Origin: Neoaquamicrobium sediminum
GTDB lineage: Bacteria; Pseudomonadota; Alphaproteobacteria; Rhizobiales; Rhizobiaceae
DNA: 64,000 bases
Assembly (NCBI RefSeq): GCF_013240295.1
Contig: NZ_JABETK010000002.1
Coordinates: 434,001 to 498,000 of the forward strand
Direction: 5' to 3'
Numbering within the stretch: the stretch's first letter is position 1; each line of letters starts with the position of its first letter. Made by a program: the position numbers and the translations under genes. The notes below the pieces were generated by a model that was not told the DNA's origin, did not search any database, and saw only the letters and a program-made list of their open reading frames with translations. Below are positions 1 to 10,245 of the stretch, one piece after another.

Positions 1-3000
1 GCGCGCCGTTGGTCGAGGCCATGCCGCGGATGACCGGCTGCTGGATGCTGCCTGACACAGAGCCGCTGAGTTGCACGACGCCGACGAGCTGCGTGCCGCG
101 ATCGGCAAGGAAGCGGTTCGCCAGCGACAGCGGTGCAGCACCGTTGAGGTTCACGGAAAGGCCGTTGCCGGACAGGGGCACCGTGCCGCTCGCGTCGAGC
201 GACAAGCCAGCCGGGCCGGTGACGGAAACGGATGAAAGCGTCACCGCCTGGTCGGCGAAGCGGCCCGCTGCGGTCGCGTCCAGCGAAGCAATGCCGGCCG
301 CCTGCAGGGGAGCGGCGCTGAGGCTGCTGCCGCGCAGGTTGAAATTCGCCTGCGGGGCGCTCGTCGTCCCGGCAACCCGCGCGGTTCCGGTGATGGTCCC
401 GCCGAGGTTCTGGCCGGGCGCAACGCGGTTCAGCGCCGCCAGAGGAAACGCATTGAGGTCGATGTCCAGCGCGAGCTGGCCGTCATCGAGCGGCACGCCT
501 CCGCGCACATTGGCGCGCAGGCCTTCCGGGCTGCTGACGGAGGCATCCACATTCAGCCGCTGCCCGGTCGTCTCGCCGCTCGCCCGCACGTTCAGGGAGC
601 TCTGTCCGGCCTGTTGCAGCGCGGCGGCGGTGATGGCGTCGCCGTTAAGCGTGAACCGCGCGTTTGGCGCGTCGCGCTCGCCGGAAACTGTCGCTTCGGC
701 GTTGAGCGTGCCGCCCAGGCCGAGGTCGGGGCGTACCAGATTGGCGATCGACAGCGGCAGCCGTGCGATCGACACGTCGAGATCGATGGTACGCGCGATG
801 CTTCCATTCGCCGAAATGCGTCCGCCCGCGACATCGACGGCCAGCGAATCAATCTCGATATTGTCACCGACGATCAGGAGCGATGCCGGTTCCAGCAGGC
901 GGGCGGTGACGACGCCCTGGCCGAGCGACGCTTCCTCGAGACCGATGCGGAAGCCTTCACCTTCTGGCGAAAGCGCTCCGCGCGCCCGAGCCTGGGTGCC
1001 GTTGTCCAGCCTTGCGTCGGCCTCGAAGGCGGTGGTCTCGCCGCTGCTCCGTGCCGTTGCGTTCAGCGTAGCCACGTCGACCCCGCCGGCTACCAGCGCC
1101 TGCGCGTTGACCGTGCCGTTGACGACGGGCACACCGAAGAGATCCTCGAGCTGCGCCCGCACATCGGCCTGGCCGAGTTGCGTTTCGCCCATGCGGAAGC
1201 CGCGCACGGTCGCCTCCGCCGTTGCGTTCTGTTTGCCTTCCTCGGTTGAGGAAAGCGCCACAGTCGCATCGACGGCGCCCGCCGCTTCGACGAGGAAAAG
1301 CGCTGCAGCCGTCGAGATGTCTGCGGCGTCCACGGCGAGATCGCCGTCAAGCAGGCCGGTCGGGCCCTGCGTGACCGATCCGGTGAGCCGCGCGCCGCCG
1401 GCGGTGAATTCCAGGTCGCTTAGGCGGCGCTCGCCGGCCGCTGAAGCAACGCCAGCCGAGAGCTGGACGCGCACGCCGTCGAGGAAGGCGTCGCCGCCGA
1501 CCGTGCCAGCAACCGCGCCGCCATCGAGCGTGCCGTCGAAGGCGATCTGCGCCTGCGTCAGGCGCTTGCCCGCGAGGCTGCCGTCGGCCACCCGCGCCAG
1601 CGTGTTGATGGCGATCGGCCCTTCGCTGCCGGAAAGCCGTCCGCGCGCTTCAAGTCGGCCCTGCGCCTGTTGCGATACGAGCGCGAGGTCGGAAAGGGTC
1701 AGCGCATAGTCGAAATCGGCCGCGCCCGTGGCGATTGTGCCGTCCGCGGTCAATTCGATGCGCTCGTTGCCGACGCGTAGGTTCTCGGCGGCCAGCCCGT
1801 TCTCGCCGCGCGCGACCCGGCCGGTGATCGTTGTTTCCCCGCCAAGAAGATTGTCGGCAGCCTCGATCCCAATGCGCAGTTCTCTGGCCGAACTGTCGAT
1901 CGTCAGGTCGAAAGCGCCGCTCACAGGCCGCACCTCGCCACTGGCACGCAGGTCAAGAGCACCCTGCAGGTCGCGACCGGCGAGGCCGGAGAAGGGCGCT
2001 ATGCTCTGCGCCTGTACCGCCATGTCGCCGTTGAAGGCCAGTTCGGCGATTTTGCCTTCCAGCGAGACCGAGAGGCCGTTGCCTGAAAGGACCGCGTTGG
2101 CGAGGTCTACCGGCGCGCCGGCATTCCACGAGCCGTCGACGTCGAGCGTGATCTCGTCGCCCAGCGCTTCGCCGACGTCGGCACGCGTCGCGATGATGCC
2201 TGACAGGGCCCCGTCGACGCCAAAGGTGATGCTGCGCGCATCCGGTCGGTCTAGGTTGCGAGCGAGCCCCCGAGATCGAACACCGCGCGCTCGGCGGTGA
2301 ACTCGGGCGTTGCCAGCGCGTCGACCGCGATCTGGCCCGACCATTCCTCGCTGCCGGCTTCTCCGAAGGAGAGGTCCACCGTGGCGCGTCCGACTGTTGT
2401 CTCGCCGCCCGGCAGCGGTAGCACCACGCGCTCGTCGCTCCCGTTGTCGATTGTCGCATCGAGGTTCAGACGGCGCAGAAACCCGTCGGCCTGCGTTTCG
2501 GCTGCAGCCTGCAGAGACAGTGCCGCGCTGCGCAGATCGAGCGTATCGAGCCGCATGCCGCCTGCATCCTTGACGAGGCCGCGCGCCTCAAGCGTCGTCT
2601 CCGCGCCGAAGAAGTCGCGGAACTGCACCGGGATGAGCCTTGCGATAGGCCCGGAAAGCTCTGCGCCATAGGCCAGGCCTTCGTCTTGCCGGCGGATCTG
2701 CGTGATGCCGCTCAGCACGCGCTCGCCGTCGGCGTCGAGCGCGAGCGTCACGTCGAGGCTCGACAATGGCCCCGCGCCGGTAACCTCGAGAGCGACCGGC
2801 GGGCGGCCCTCGATGTTCAGCGCGTTGGCGACGATGCCGTCTGCCGGTTCGGAAAGCTTCAGATCGAGGTCCAGCTCCTCGGTTTCGTTCGCATAGGTCG
2901 CGGTCAGGCCGAACTGCCCGCCGGGGCCGTCCAGTCGGGTGATGTCGAGGGCGGTATCGAGCGAACCATCTTCCAGCCGGATGCGGCCCGCGACCGAGAG

Positions 3001-3462
3001 CTCGGACTCAAGGCCGAACACGTCCTGTCCGAAGCTGATCGAAGGCACTTCCAGCGCATCCAGATTGATCGCGATGGGTAGTTCCGGGATCTGGAACGAG
3101 CTCGATTCCGGCGCCGGCAGGCTTTCGTCCGGGATCGGCTTGCGAACCACCTCGATCCGTTCGGCGCTCAGCGTGTCGATCTGCAGGCGCTGCCGCAACA
3201 GCAGCGTCGTCCGGCTCCACACGATGGAGGCGTTGACGATGCGCAGCCACACACCTTCATTATCGGCGACGGTGATCTGGCCGATCTGCGCGTTTGACGA
3301 CAGAACGCCCTGGATGCCCTGTATCCGGATCTGACGGTTCGGCGCGGACAGCCGGTCCTCGATGAAGGACATCAGGAGCCCGCGTTCCTCTTCCGGCGTT
3401 TCCTGCTGCGCAAGGGCAGGGGCCGTCATTAGGAACATCAGAAGGGCGGCGAGAATGCGCAT
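1..3462 (-). CDS. tamB: TamB, inner-membrane component of the translocation and assembly module (3'-partial, one frameshift)
   Basis: Large periplasm-spanning AsmA/TamB-type protein that works with TamA to insert outer-membrane proteins. The start at 3462 opens with a signal or anchor segment (MRILAALLMFLMTAPALAQ). The rest is the low-complexity beta-repeat sequence usual for TamB, still open at the left edge, so the conserved C-terminal domain is missing. The tamA stop and the tamB ATG overlap by one base (TGATG at 3460-3464), so the two are translationally coupled. The frame breaks at about 2267-2271 inside a run of five C on the + strand. One added base restores reading through to the left edge, so I read this as a lost base rather than a real stop. 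Identity rests on the tamA partner and repeat style. Confidence 0.87.
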
Positions 3463-5391
3463 CAGAATGCCTGTCCTATGCCGACATAGACGCCGACGCT
3501 GGGATCGCCCTCCCGCCGGTCGAGCGGAACGGCCACGTCGAGCCGGATCGGCCCGAGCCCGGTGATGTAGCGCAGGCCCACACCAGCGCCGACCCGCACG
3601 TCCTCGTTGAAGCTCGGGATCGTGTCCTCGCCGACATAGCCGGCATCGACGAACCCGACGACGCCGATGGAATCGGTGACGCGAACGCGCGCCTCGACCG
3701 ATGCTTCCGCCAGCGAGCGGCCGCCAATCACATTGCCGGCGGCCGTCGGCACACCGATATTGCGGTAGCCGTAGCCGCGTACCGAGCCGCCGCCGCCGGC
3801 AAAGAACAGCATGTCCGGCGGCAGTTGGGCGATCGAGGGGCCCGTCAGCATCCCCAGCTTGAGGCGACCAGCCAGCACGAAGCGGTTCTCCGCGCCGAAC
3901 CCGTAATAGGCGCGGGCCTCGGCGGTGGCTTTGAAGGCCGGGTTGCCGTATTCGAACTCGTAGAACGGATACGCCGTCGCCTCGAGAAACAGGCCCTCGG
4001 TTGCGTCCGCGGCGTTGTCGCGGCTGTCATAGCTGAGGCTGCCCGACACGCCGACGGTGGTGAAATCGCGCCTGCCGAATTCGTCGTCGTCGAAACGCGC
4101 CCGCCCACCCATCAGGAACAGCTTGGCCGACAGCTCCTCGCTGAAGAGGTGCGTGAAGCCGCCGGTTGCGGTGACGGCGGTGCGGGTATAGGCGTCAAGC
4201 ACCTCGCGGTCGCCGAAGAGCGATGCCGTGAAATCGGTATCCGGCGTATAAACGCCGGGCTTCACGAAGGTCGCGCCCACGCGATAGGTGAATTCGTCCG
4301 GCTTGAAGGTTTCGCCGATGCCTGCGACCTTGGCTTCGACACGCAGCCGCTCGGCGCGCCCGAAGAGGTTGCGGTGCAGCCAGAAGGTCTCGAGCCCGAG
4401 TCCGTCAATGGTCGAATAGGTGCCGCCGACGCCGAAGCGGCGCGGCAGCCGTTCCTGCACGATATAGGTGATCGGCAGCATGCCGTTGGCGTCCAGCATC
4501 TCCGCTTCCTGGAAGCGCGCGGCGCGGAAGACGTCGAGGCGGGCGATGCGCGTGCCGGCGCGCTTGATGTCGTCTGGGTCGTATTCCTGCCCCTGCCGCA
4601 GCCCGGTCATCCAGGCGAGCCATTCCGGGTCGATCCGCTCCGCGCCCTCCACGGTCACCGGTCCGTAATAGGCCTTCTGGCCCGGATCGACGGTAATGCG
4701 TGCATCGATGACATCGGCGTCGTGCGCGGCCTCCACGCGCCGGTCGGCGATCTCGGCCTTGGCATGGCCCTGCTGGCGCCAGGCTTCCACCGCAAGCCGC
4801 TCGGCGCGCAGCACGGCGCCCGACTTTGCGACCTCACCAGCGGCGAAACCTTCGTCACGCGGGTCGTCGACCTCGTCGCGGCGGTTGGTTGCCGGCGGCG
4901 CCTGGTTGACGATCTCGGCCTCGCGGAAAGTGAAGAGGGGGCCGGGATCGACGGTCACCAGGACGGTGGCCGGCTCGGCCAGCGTCGTCGGGCGCAAGCT
5001 CGGCGGCCTCACGTCCGTCTATGCGGATCGAGATCGTGCCGCCGTAGCGTCCTTCGGAATAAAGCGTCGCAAGCAGCCGGCGATAGTCGCCACGGGCCTT
5101 TGCCAGCAGGCCGGCAGCGCCCGAGGCCGGTTCCTCGCGGTCGGCCCATAGCGTCGAGGCGCCGCGCAGCTTTCGCTCCAGCCCGTCCTCGTCCTCGCTG
5201 ACGGCGAACTCGACGTCGTAGTTCTGCGGCTCGCCGATCACCAGATCTTCCTCGGCCGGTTCATCGCGGCCGAAGAGCTTGAGCCCGAAAATCTCGAACG
5301 CATGCGCGGGCAGCGGCGCGGCCATGGCCACGCACACGACACCCGCAACGACACGGAAAGCCAATCCTGGAGACGACCTGCGCCCGATCAA
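3462..5391 (-). CDS. tamA: TamA, Omp85/BamA-family outer-membrane assembly protein (one frameshift)
   Basis: Outer-membrane partner of TamB. A TTG start at 5391, preceded by AAGGTG, gives a signal peptide ending near residue 30 (PAHAFEIFG). POTRA-like sequence follows, then a C-terminal beta-barrel of about 300 residues with the Gly-rich GGGGSVRGYGYR segment typical of Omp85 proteins. The protein ends in Phe (GIGQAF), as barrels recognised by BAM do. The two halves lie in different frames: the N-terminal frame holds to about 5003 (IRIDGREAA) and the rest follows from about 5000 (LRPTTLAEPA). The span is one base longer than a multiple of three, consistent with one inserted base. About 640 residues when repaired, normal for alphaproteobacterial TamA. 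Confidence 0.9.
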
Positions 5392-5552
5392 GCGTACACC
5401 TTACACATCACAACAATCGCGCTGGCTTCTGGCTGCCACCGGCGCGATTATCGATGTCATAACCTTAAGAATCCGCTTTCAACGGACCGCACCCGGCGCA
5501 ATCTACCGATGCGGCACCCCCTTGTCCAACGCCCCCGGTCACGGAATGTTAC

Positions 5553-5577
5553 GGAACATCCTGTTGTTCTTCACGTT
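5553..5577 (+). promoter_or_regulatory. Predicted EcfG (general stress sigma) promoter
   Basis: GGAAC at 5553-5557, a 16-base spacer, then CGTT at 5574-5577. This matches the published alphaproteobacterial EcfG consensus GGAAC-N16/17-CGTT exactly. It points at the DUF3008 gene whose ATG is 40 bases downstream, leaving a short leader with a good ribosome-binding site. Assignment is by consensus only. Confidence 0.72.
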
Positions 5578-5616
5578 TTCTTGTTTCGGCGGGGCCGCGA
5601 AACAGGAGTGAGCACC

Positions 5617-5802
5617 ATGCCTGCGACATCCAAGGCACAGCAGAAGGCAGCCGGGGCAGCGCTAGCCGCCAAGCGCGGCGAGATCAAGAAATCCGAGCTG
5701 CAGGGCGCGTCGCGCGAGATGTATGAATCGATGACCGAAGACCAGCTCGAGGACTTCGCGGAGACTAAGCGCAAAGGCCTGCCTGAGAAGAAGTCGGACT
5801 AG
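5617..5802 (+). CDS. DUF3008 family small protein
   Basis: A 61-residue, highly charged, Ala/Lys-rich protein (starts MPATSKAQQKAAGAALAAKRG, ends GLPEKKSD) of the DUF3008 type, common in Rhizobiales. The biochemical role is unknown. The ATG at 5617 is chosen because AGGAG sits at 5604-5608, eight bases upstream. No signal peptide or membrane segment, so probably cytoplasmic and possibly partly disordered. The EcfG-type promoter at 5553-5577 suggests induction in the general stress response. It is convergent with the GAF gene, whose stop codon begins one base past its own. Confidence 0.85.
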   Translation: MPATSKAQQKAAGAALAAKRGEIKKSELQGASREMYESMTEDQLEDFAETKRKGLPEKKSD

Positions 5803-6295
5803 TTATCGCGCCGCCAGGAACGCGGCGATTGCCGGTATCCGCAAATGCTCGACCAGCGCCACGCGGTCGGGCGTGAAGTGACCCTCGACATCGAGCATGT
5901 TGACGGTACCCAGCACCTTGCCGCGCACGAAGACCGGCATGTTGATGCAGGAGCGGCAGCCGATCGAGCCGATCAGCTCCCAGTCGGAGGAAGTGGCCGG
6001 CGATCGCCTCCAGCGTGTTGGCGACGAACAGTTGCTTGCCGATGACCACCTGTTGGAACCAGGGATCGACGGTGATCGGCTTGGTCCCGGAGACCGGATA
6101 GGCCTCCGGCATGTTGGTATAGAGCCGCCGCGCGACTTCCGCGTCGAGGTCGACCGTCGTCACCGTGAACAGCTTTGCGCCGACGATTTGTTGTGCAAGC
6201 GCCTGCAGCGCCTGCCAGGGCTTCTGCGGACCGGTTTCCTCTGCGATGGCGCGGTGAAATGCGCCGAGCGCGGCTTCGATGTCATGCGATGTCAT
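5803..6295 (-). CDS. GAF-domain protein at the end of the peptide-transport operon (one frameshift)
   Basis: About 163 residues when repaired: a single GAF-like domain (LTVTTVD-type strand near residue 40, WFQQVVIGKQLFVANT mid-protein, then IGCRSCINMPV and VLGTVNMLD in the second frame). No output domain is fused. The ATG at 6295 lies eight bases after the dppF stop, so it is the last gene of the transporter operon. The frame breaks near 5985-5990, where one C appears extra in a TTCCTCC stretch. The span is 493 bases, one more than a multiple of three. The ligand is unknown; a sensory or small-molecule-binding role tied to the transported substrate is a guess. Confidence 0.75.
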
Positions 6296-6303
6296 GGGTT
6301 TCC

Positions 6304-7047
6304 TCAGGCGGATAGGCGCGTCGTGCTCTTTTCGACGAGTTCGCGCGAATAGGGGGCGGTCATGGTGTTGGTCTTGAGCGCGTCGACCGTCGCCACCTCC
6401 ACGATGCGGCCCTGCCGCATCACGGCCAGCCGGTCGCACAGGAAGGAGACGACAGGCAGGTCGTGGGTGACGAGAATGTAGGTCAGGCCCTGTTCGCGGC
6501 GCAGGCGCTTGAGCAAATTGAGGATTTCGGCCTGGACCGAGACGTCGAGCGCCGAGGTTGGCTCGTCCAGCAGCAGGATCTTCGGCTTGAGCATCAGCGC
6601 GCGGGCAATCGCCACGCGCTGCCGCTGCCCGCCGGAAAGCTGGTGCGGCAGCCGGAACCGGAATTTCGGGTCGAGCCCGCAGGCGTCCATCATCTCGGGA
6701 ACGCGCTGGTCCGCCCCGCCGATGCCGTGGATGGTCAGCGGCTCGGACAGCGTCGCGTCGACCGTCTGGCGCGGATGCAGCGATCCGTACGGATCCTGAA
6801 ACACCATCTGGCAAAGTGCTGCGAATGTCCGGTCGATGCGCTTTCCGCGCGCCTTGCCGAACAGCGAGATTTCGCCTTCCCAGTCCGGCGCGAGCCCGGT
6901 AATGGCGCGCAGCACGGTCGATTTGCCGGACCCGCTCTCACCCACCAGCCCGAAGCATTCGCCCTCGGCGATGTCGAGCGAGAGGCCTTCCACGACAAGG
7001 GTATCGCCGTAGGAGATGTCGAGGTTGCGCAGTGAGATCGCGTTCAT
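6304..7047 (-). CDS. Dipeptide/oligopeptide ABC transporter ATP-binding protein (DppF/OppF type)
   Basis: 247 residues, a complete ABC ATPase. Walker A is GESGSGKS at residues 36-43, the signature LSGGQRQRVAIARAL lies near 135-150, Walker B/D-loop is LLDEPTSALD near 160, and the switch His is in THDLPVVS. It powers import through DppB/DppC. It is shorter than typical DppF (about 320), with almost none of the C-terminal oligopeptide-transporter extension. The ATG at 7047 overlaps the preceding dppD stop (ATGA), which decides the start. Confidence 0.92.
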   Translation of the reverse strand: MNAISLRNLDISYGDTLVVEGLSLDIAEGECFGLVGESGSGKSTVLRAITGLAPDWEGEISLFGKARGKRIDRTFAALCQMVFQDPYGSLHPRQTVDATLSEPLTIHGIGGADQRVPEMMDACGLDPKFRFRLPHQLSGGQRQRVAIARALMLKPKILLLDEPTSALDVSVQAEILNLLKRLRREQGLTYILVTHDLPVVSFLCDRLAVMRQGRIVEVATVDALKTNTMTAPYSRELVEKSTTRLSA

Positions 7048-7879
7048 GCCGTCTCCCATTGGCTTCGGTCGAGCACGGGAAGCTCCTCGCGCGTTTCATC
7101 CAGCCGCGGCACGGATGCCAGCAGGCCGCGCGTATAGGGGTGCGTCGCCTTGTCGAGTTCGCTCGCTAGGCATTCCTCCACCACCTCGCCGCGATACATG
7201 ACGAGGATGCGGTCGCAGAAGGCGGACACCAGATGCAGGTCGTGGCTGATGAAGATCAGCCCCATGCCGTTTTGGGTGATCAGCTCGTCTATGATCTTCA
7301 GAACCTCGCCCTGCACCGAGACGTCGAGCGCCGAGGTCGGCTCGTCTGCGATCAGGATCGATGGGGCAGGGATCAGCATCATGGCGATCATCACGCGCTG
7401 GCCCATGCCGCCCGAGACCTCATGCGGGTAGAGGTCGAACACCCGTTCGGGATCGCGGATCTGCACCGCCTCCAGCATGTCGAGCACCCGCTGGCGTATC
7501 TGCTTTCGCGGCAGCCTCTCGTGCACGGCCAGAGCCTCGCCAATCTGCTCGCCGACGGTGAGCACCGGGTTGAGCGAGAATTTCGGGTCCTGCATCACCA
7601 TCGAGATGCGCGCGCCGCGCACCTTGCGCATCTCGCGCTCGGAGATCGACAGCAGGTCCTGGCCCTCGAAGCGCAGCCTGTCGGCGGTCACCACCCCGGC
7701 GCGCGGATGAGGCGCAGGATCGAGCGGCCGGTCATCGACTTGCCCGAACCGCTTTCGCCGACGATGCCCAGCCGCTCGCGGCCGAGCGAGAAGGAAACGC
7801 CGCGCACCACCTCCACCGGGCCGGTCGCAGTGGGGAAGCGCACCCGCAGGTTCTGGACCTCCAGAAGCGGCTCTGTCAT
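7044..7879 (-). CDS. Dipeptide/oligopeptide ABC transporter ATP-binding protein (DppD type, one frameshift)
   Basis: The second ATPase of the transporter, about 278 residues when repaired. The N-terminal part (MTEPLLEVQNLRVRF, Walker A GESGSGKSMTG) is in one frame. The rest (VVTADRLRFEGQ, signature EVSGGMGQRVMIAMML, Walker B ILIADEPTSALD) is in another. The break is at about 7693-7697, where CCGGGG would need one more G. The ATG at 7879 overlaps the dppC stop (ATGA) and the gene's own stop overlaps the dppF start, so dppC-dppD-dppF is a tightly coupled string. Both halves are well conserved, so a sequencing indel is more likely than decay. Confidence 0.9.
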
Positions 7880-8778
7880 TGCTTGCCTCCGCTCTTGGGA
7901 TCGAGCACGTCGCGCAGCCCGTCGCCGAGGAAGCAGAAGCCGAGCGAGACGATCACGATGGCGAAGCCCGGCATTGTGGCCACCCACCACTGGTCGAGGA
8001 TGAAGGCGCGGCCACGCGAAATCATCGCGCCCCATTCCGGCAGCGGCGGCTGTGCGCCGAGCCCGAGGAAGCCGAGGCCCGCCGCCGTCAGGATGATGCC
8101 GGCCATGTCGAGCGTAACGCGGATGATGACCGAGGACGAGCACAGCGGCAGGATATGGCGCAGGATTACCCGCGCGGCCGAGGCGCCCTGCAGGCGGATC
8201 GCGGCGATGAATTCGGAGTTGCGGAAGGTCAGCGTCTCGGCGCGTGCAATGCGCGCATAGGCCGGCCATGACGTGATGGCGATAGCGATCACCGCGTTCT
8301 CGATGCCCGGCCCGAGTGCCGCCACGAAGGCGAGCGCCAGGATCAGCTTCGGCATCGACAGGAAGACGTCGGTGATGCCCATCAGGATGCGGTCCGTCCA
8401 CCCGCCGAAATAGCCTGAAATGGCCCCGACGATCAGGCCGAGCGGCGCCGCGATGGCGGCCACCAGCAACACGATCACCAGCGTGATGCGCGCGCCGTAG
8501 ACGATGCGCGACCAGATGTCCCGCCCGAGTTCGTCGCTGCCGAGCCAGAATTCAGGCCCCGGAGGCTGCAGCCGGTCGGTCAGTGTGCCGGCATAGGGCG
8601 AATGCGTGGCGAAGAACGGCGCGAAGACCGCCAGAACAACCAGCACCAGGATGATCAGCGCGCCGATCACCGCAAGCGGGTTGCGCATCAGCGCCATGAA
8701 GACGCGATAGGAGCGCCCGAGCCGCGCCTGCATGCGCGAGGCGGGGGATTCCGTCAGAAGCCATTCGCGGGTCGTCAT
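7876..8778 (-). CDS. Dipeptide ABC transporter permease (DppC type)
   Basis: 300 residues with about six hydrophobic segments. The permease motif that docks the ATPase is in the EFIAAIRLQGASAARVILRHILP region near residue 195. An N-terminal cytoplasmic stretch precedes the first membrane helix (LAVIGALIILVLVVLAVFAPFF). The ATG at 8778 follows GAGGAG; the longer open frame upstream runs through a palindromic repeat and is not coding. It forms the membrane channel with DppB, which lies upstream beyond the repeat. Confidence 0.92.
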   Translation of the reverse strand: MTTREWLLTESPASRMQARLGRSYRVFMALMRNPLAVIGALIILVLVVLAVFAPFFATHSPYAGTLTDRLQPPGPEFWLGSDELGRDIWSRIVYGARITLVIVLLVAAIAAPLGLIVGAISGYFGGWTDRILMGITDVFLSMPKLILALAFVAALGPGIENAVIAIAITSWPAYARIARAETLTFRNSEFIAAIRLQGASAARVILRHILPLCSSSVIIRVTLDMAGIILTAAGLGFLGLGAQPPLPEWGAMISRGRAFILDQWWVATMPGFAIVIVSLGFCFLGDGLRDVLDPKSGGKQ

Positions 8779-8820
8779 GGCGCGCTCCTCGACGTAGGGT
8801 CGCGAATGACGAGTTCTTGC

Positions 8821-8988
8821 GCGCCCCCTCTGTCCTGCCGGACATCTCCCCCACGCGCGGGGGATCGGTCCGCGCGCCACTTTTCGCCAACCTTCAGCGT
8901 TGCAGACTAGGTGCGGAAGCAAATGAAGGCTGATCTCCCCCATGTGGGGGAGATGTCCGGCAGGACAGAGGGGGCAACGTAGAGCGCG
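8821..8988 (-). repeat. Palindromic intergenic repeat, family A, copy 1
   Basis: Two inverted arms flank a variable core. The left arm (8824-8867) starts CCCCCTCTGTCCTGCCGG and runs into CTCCCCCACGCGCGGGGG. The right arm (8932-8979) carries the complementary GATGTCCGGCAGGACAGAG. Each arm is itself a hairpin. The same element, including flanking GCGC and CAACGTAGAGCG tails, recurs at 33307-33472. It sits between dppC and dppB in one operon. Confidence 0.9.
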
Positions 8989-9018
8989 GCGTGTGGATCG
9001 AGAGGTCTTGCATCGTCC

Positions 9019-10041
9019 TCACCTCGCTCTCGGGTCCAGCACGCGATAGAGCACGTCGGAGACCTTATTGATGGCGATGAAGACCGCGCCGATCACCAGC
9101 GTCGCGCCCAACACTGCATTCATGTCCGCATTGAGCAGCGCCGATGTCAGGTAGTTGCCGATGCCCGGCCAAGAGAACACGGTTTCGATCATCACCGAGC
9201 CTTCCAGAAGCCCGGCATAGGAGAGGCCGATGACCGTGATCAGCGGCACCCGGATCGGCCTGAACGCGTGGCGCCAGATTACCTGCCGCTCGGGCACGCC
9301 CTTCACGCGGGCGGTGATGACGTATTCCTGGCTCAATTGGTCGAGCATGAAGGAGCGGGTCATGCGTGCGATGTAGGCGAGGCTGAAGAAGCCGAGGATC
9401 GAGGCCGGCAGCACCAGATGGCTGACGGCATTCCAGAACACCGTCCAGTCGCCTGCGATTATGCTGTCCACCAGCATCAGGCCGGTCACCGTCGGCACCA
9501 GCCCGTCATAGAAGATGTCGAGCCGGCCCGGCCCACTCACCCATTGAAGGCGGGCGTAGAAGAGCAGCAGCCCGATGAGGCCGAGCCAGAAGGCGGGAAC
9601 GGAATAGCCGAGCAGGCCGACGACGCGGATCGCCTGGTCGGTGAGGCTGCCGCGCCGCGCCGCCGCCACGACGCCCATCGGCACGCCGAGCACCACGCCG
9701 ATGATGATGCCGAGCGTCGCCATTTCCAGCGTGGCGGGAAAGACGCGCGCGAGGTCCGAGGCAACAGGCCGGCCGGTGGTGACAGATGTGCCGAGATTGC
9801 CGGTCAGCACGTCTCCGACATAGGATGCGAACTGCATGACAAGCGGCCGGTCGAGCCCCATCTCCACCCGCACCCGCTCATAGACTTCCTGCGGCGCGCG
9901 GTCGCCGACGACGGCGAGAACCGGGTCGATCGGGATGATGCGGCCGATGAAGAAGGTGATCGCCAGCAGCCCAAGGAAGGTAAGCGCGATGGTGATCGCG
10001 AACGCCCCCGCCGACATCGCGAAACGCCGGCCTGCGCGCAT
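9019..10041 (-). CDS. Dipeptide ABC transporter permease (DppB type)
   Basis: 340 residues. It has an N-terminal membrane helix (FAMSAGAFAITIALTFLGLLAITFF), a periplasmic segment (GLDRPLVMQFASYVGDVLTGNLGTS, family-typical) and five further helices. The docking motif region is EYVITARVKGVPERQVIWRHAFRP near residue 220. The ATG at 10041 is chosen over the much longer upstream frame because GGAGG lies four bases before it and the family begins here. First gene of the minus-strand transport operon, divergent from the XRE-cupin regulator across an AT-rich gap of 204 bases. Confidence 0.92.
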   Translation of the reverse strand: MRAGRRFAMSAGAFAITIALTFLGLLAITFFIGRIIPIDPVLAVVGDRAPQEVYERVRVEMGLDRPLVMQFASYVGDVLTGNLGTSVTTGRPVASDLARVFPATLEMATLGIIIGVVLGVPMGVVAAARRGSLTDQAIRVVGLLGYSVPAFWLGLIGLLLFYARLQWVSGPGRLDIFYDGLVPTVTGLMLVDSIIAGDWTVFWNAVSHLVLPASILGFFSLAYIARMTRSFMLDQLSQEYVITARVKGVPERQVIWRHAFRPIRVPLITVIGLSYAGLLEGSVMIETVFSWPGIGNYLTSALLNADMNAVLGATLVIGAVFIAINKVSDVLYRVLDPRAR

Positions 10042-10193
10042 TCGGCCTCCAGCCGCGCTCGTCTGGGCACGGCCGATACCCGGCTCGACTGCTGGTTCGA
10101 TCGACAAGCTGAGATTGCTCCGCTGGCGTCGCACGATCTGTCGATAGTACCCAACAGGAAAAACGCGCGCTCTCGAAATTTCAGACTTGGATA

Positions 10194-10215
10194 ATACAAA
10201 TAATTTTGCTTGTAT
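10194..10215. promoter_or_regulatory. Candidate operator in the divergent dppB / regulator gap
   Basis: A perfect inverted repeat ATACAA (10194-10199), ten-base spacer, TTGTAT (10210-10215), in the only strongly AT-rich stretch of the gap. It lies 152 bases before the dppB ATG and 31 bases before the regulator's GTG. It is positioned to let the XRE-cupin protein control both directions. Binding is inferred from position only. Confidence 0.45.
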
Positions 10216-10245
10216 CAAAAAAATTTTGATGGAGTGCGCCGGCCT

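Noticed and set aside
9..1709. Long open frame of 566 codons on the + strand opposite tamB
   Set aside because: It is Ala/Arg/Ser/Pro-rich with no recognisable domain and lies antisense to a well-supported TamB frame. GC-rich third positions of real genes create such antisense openings.
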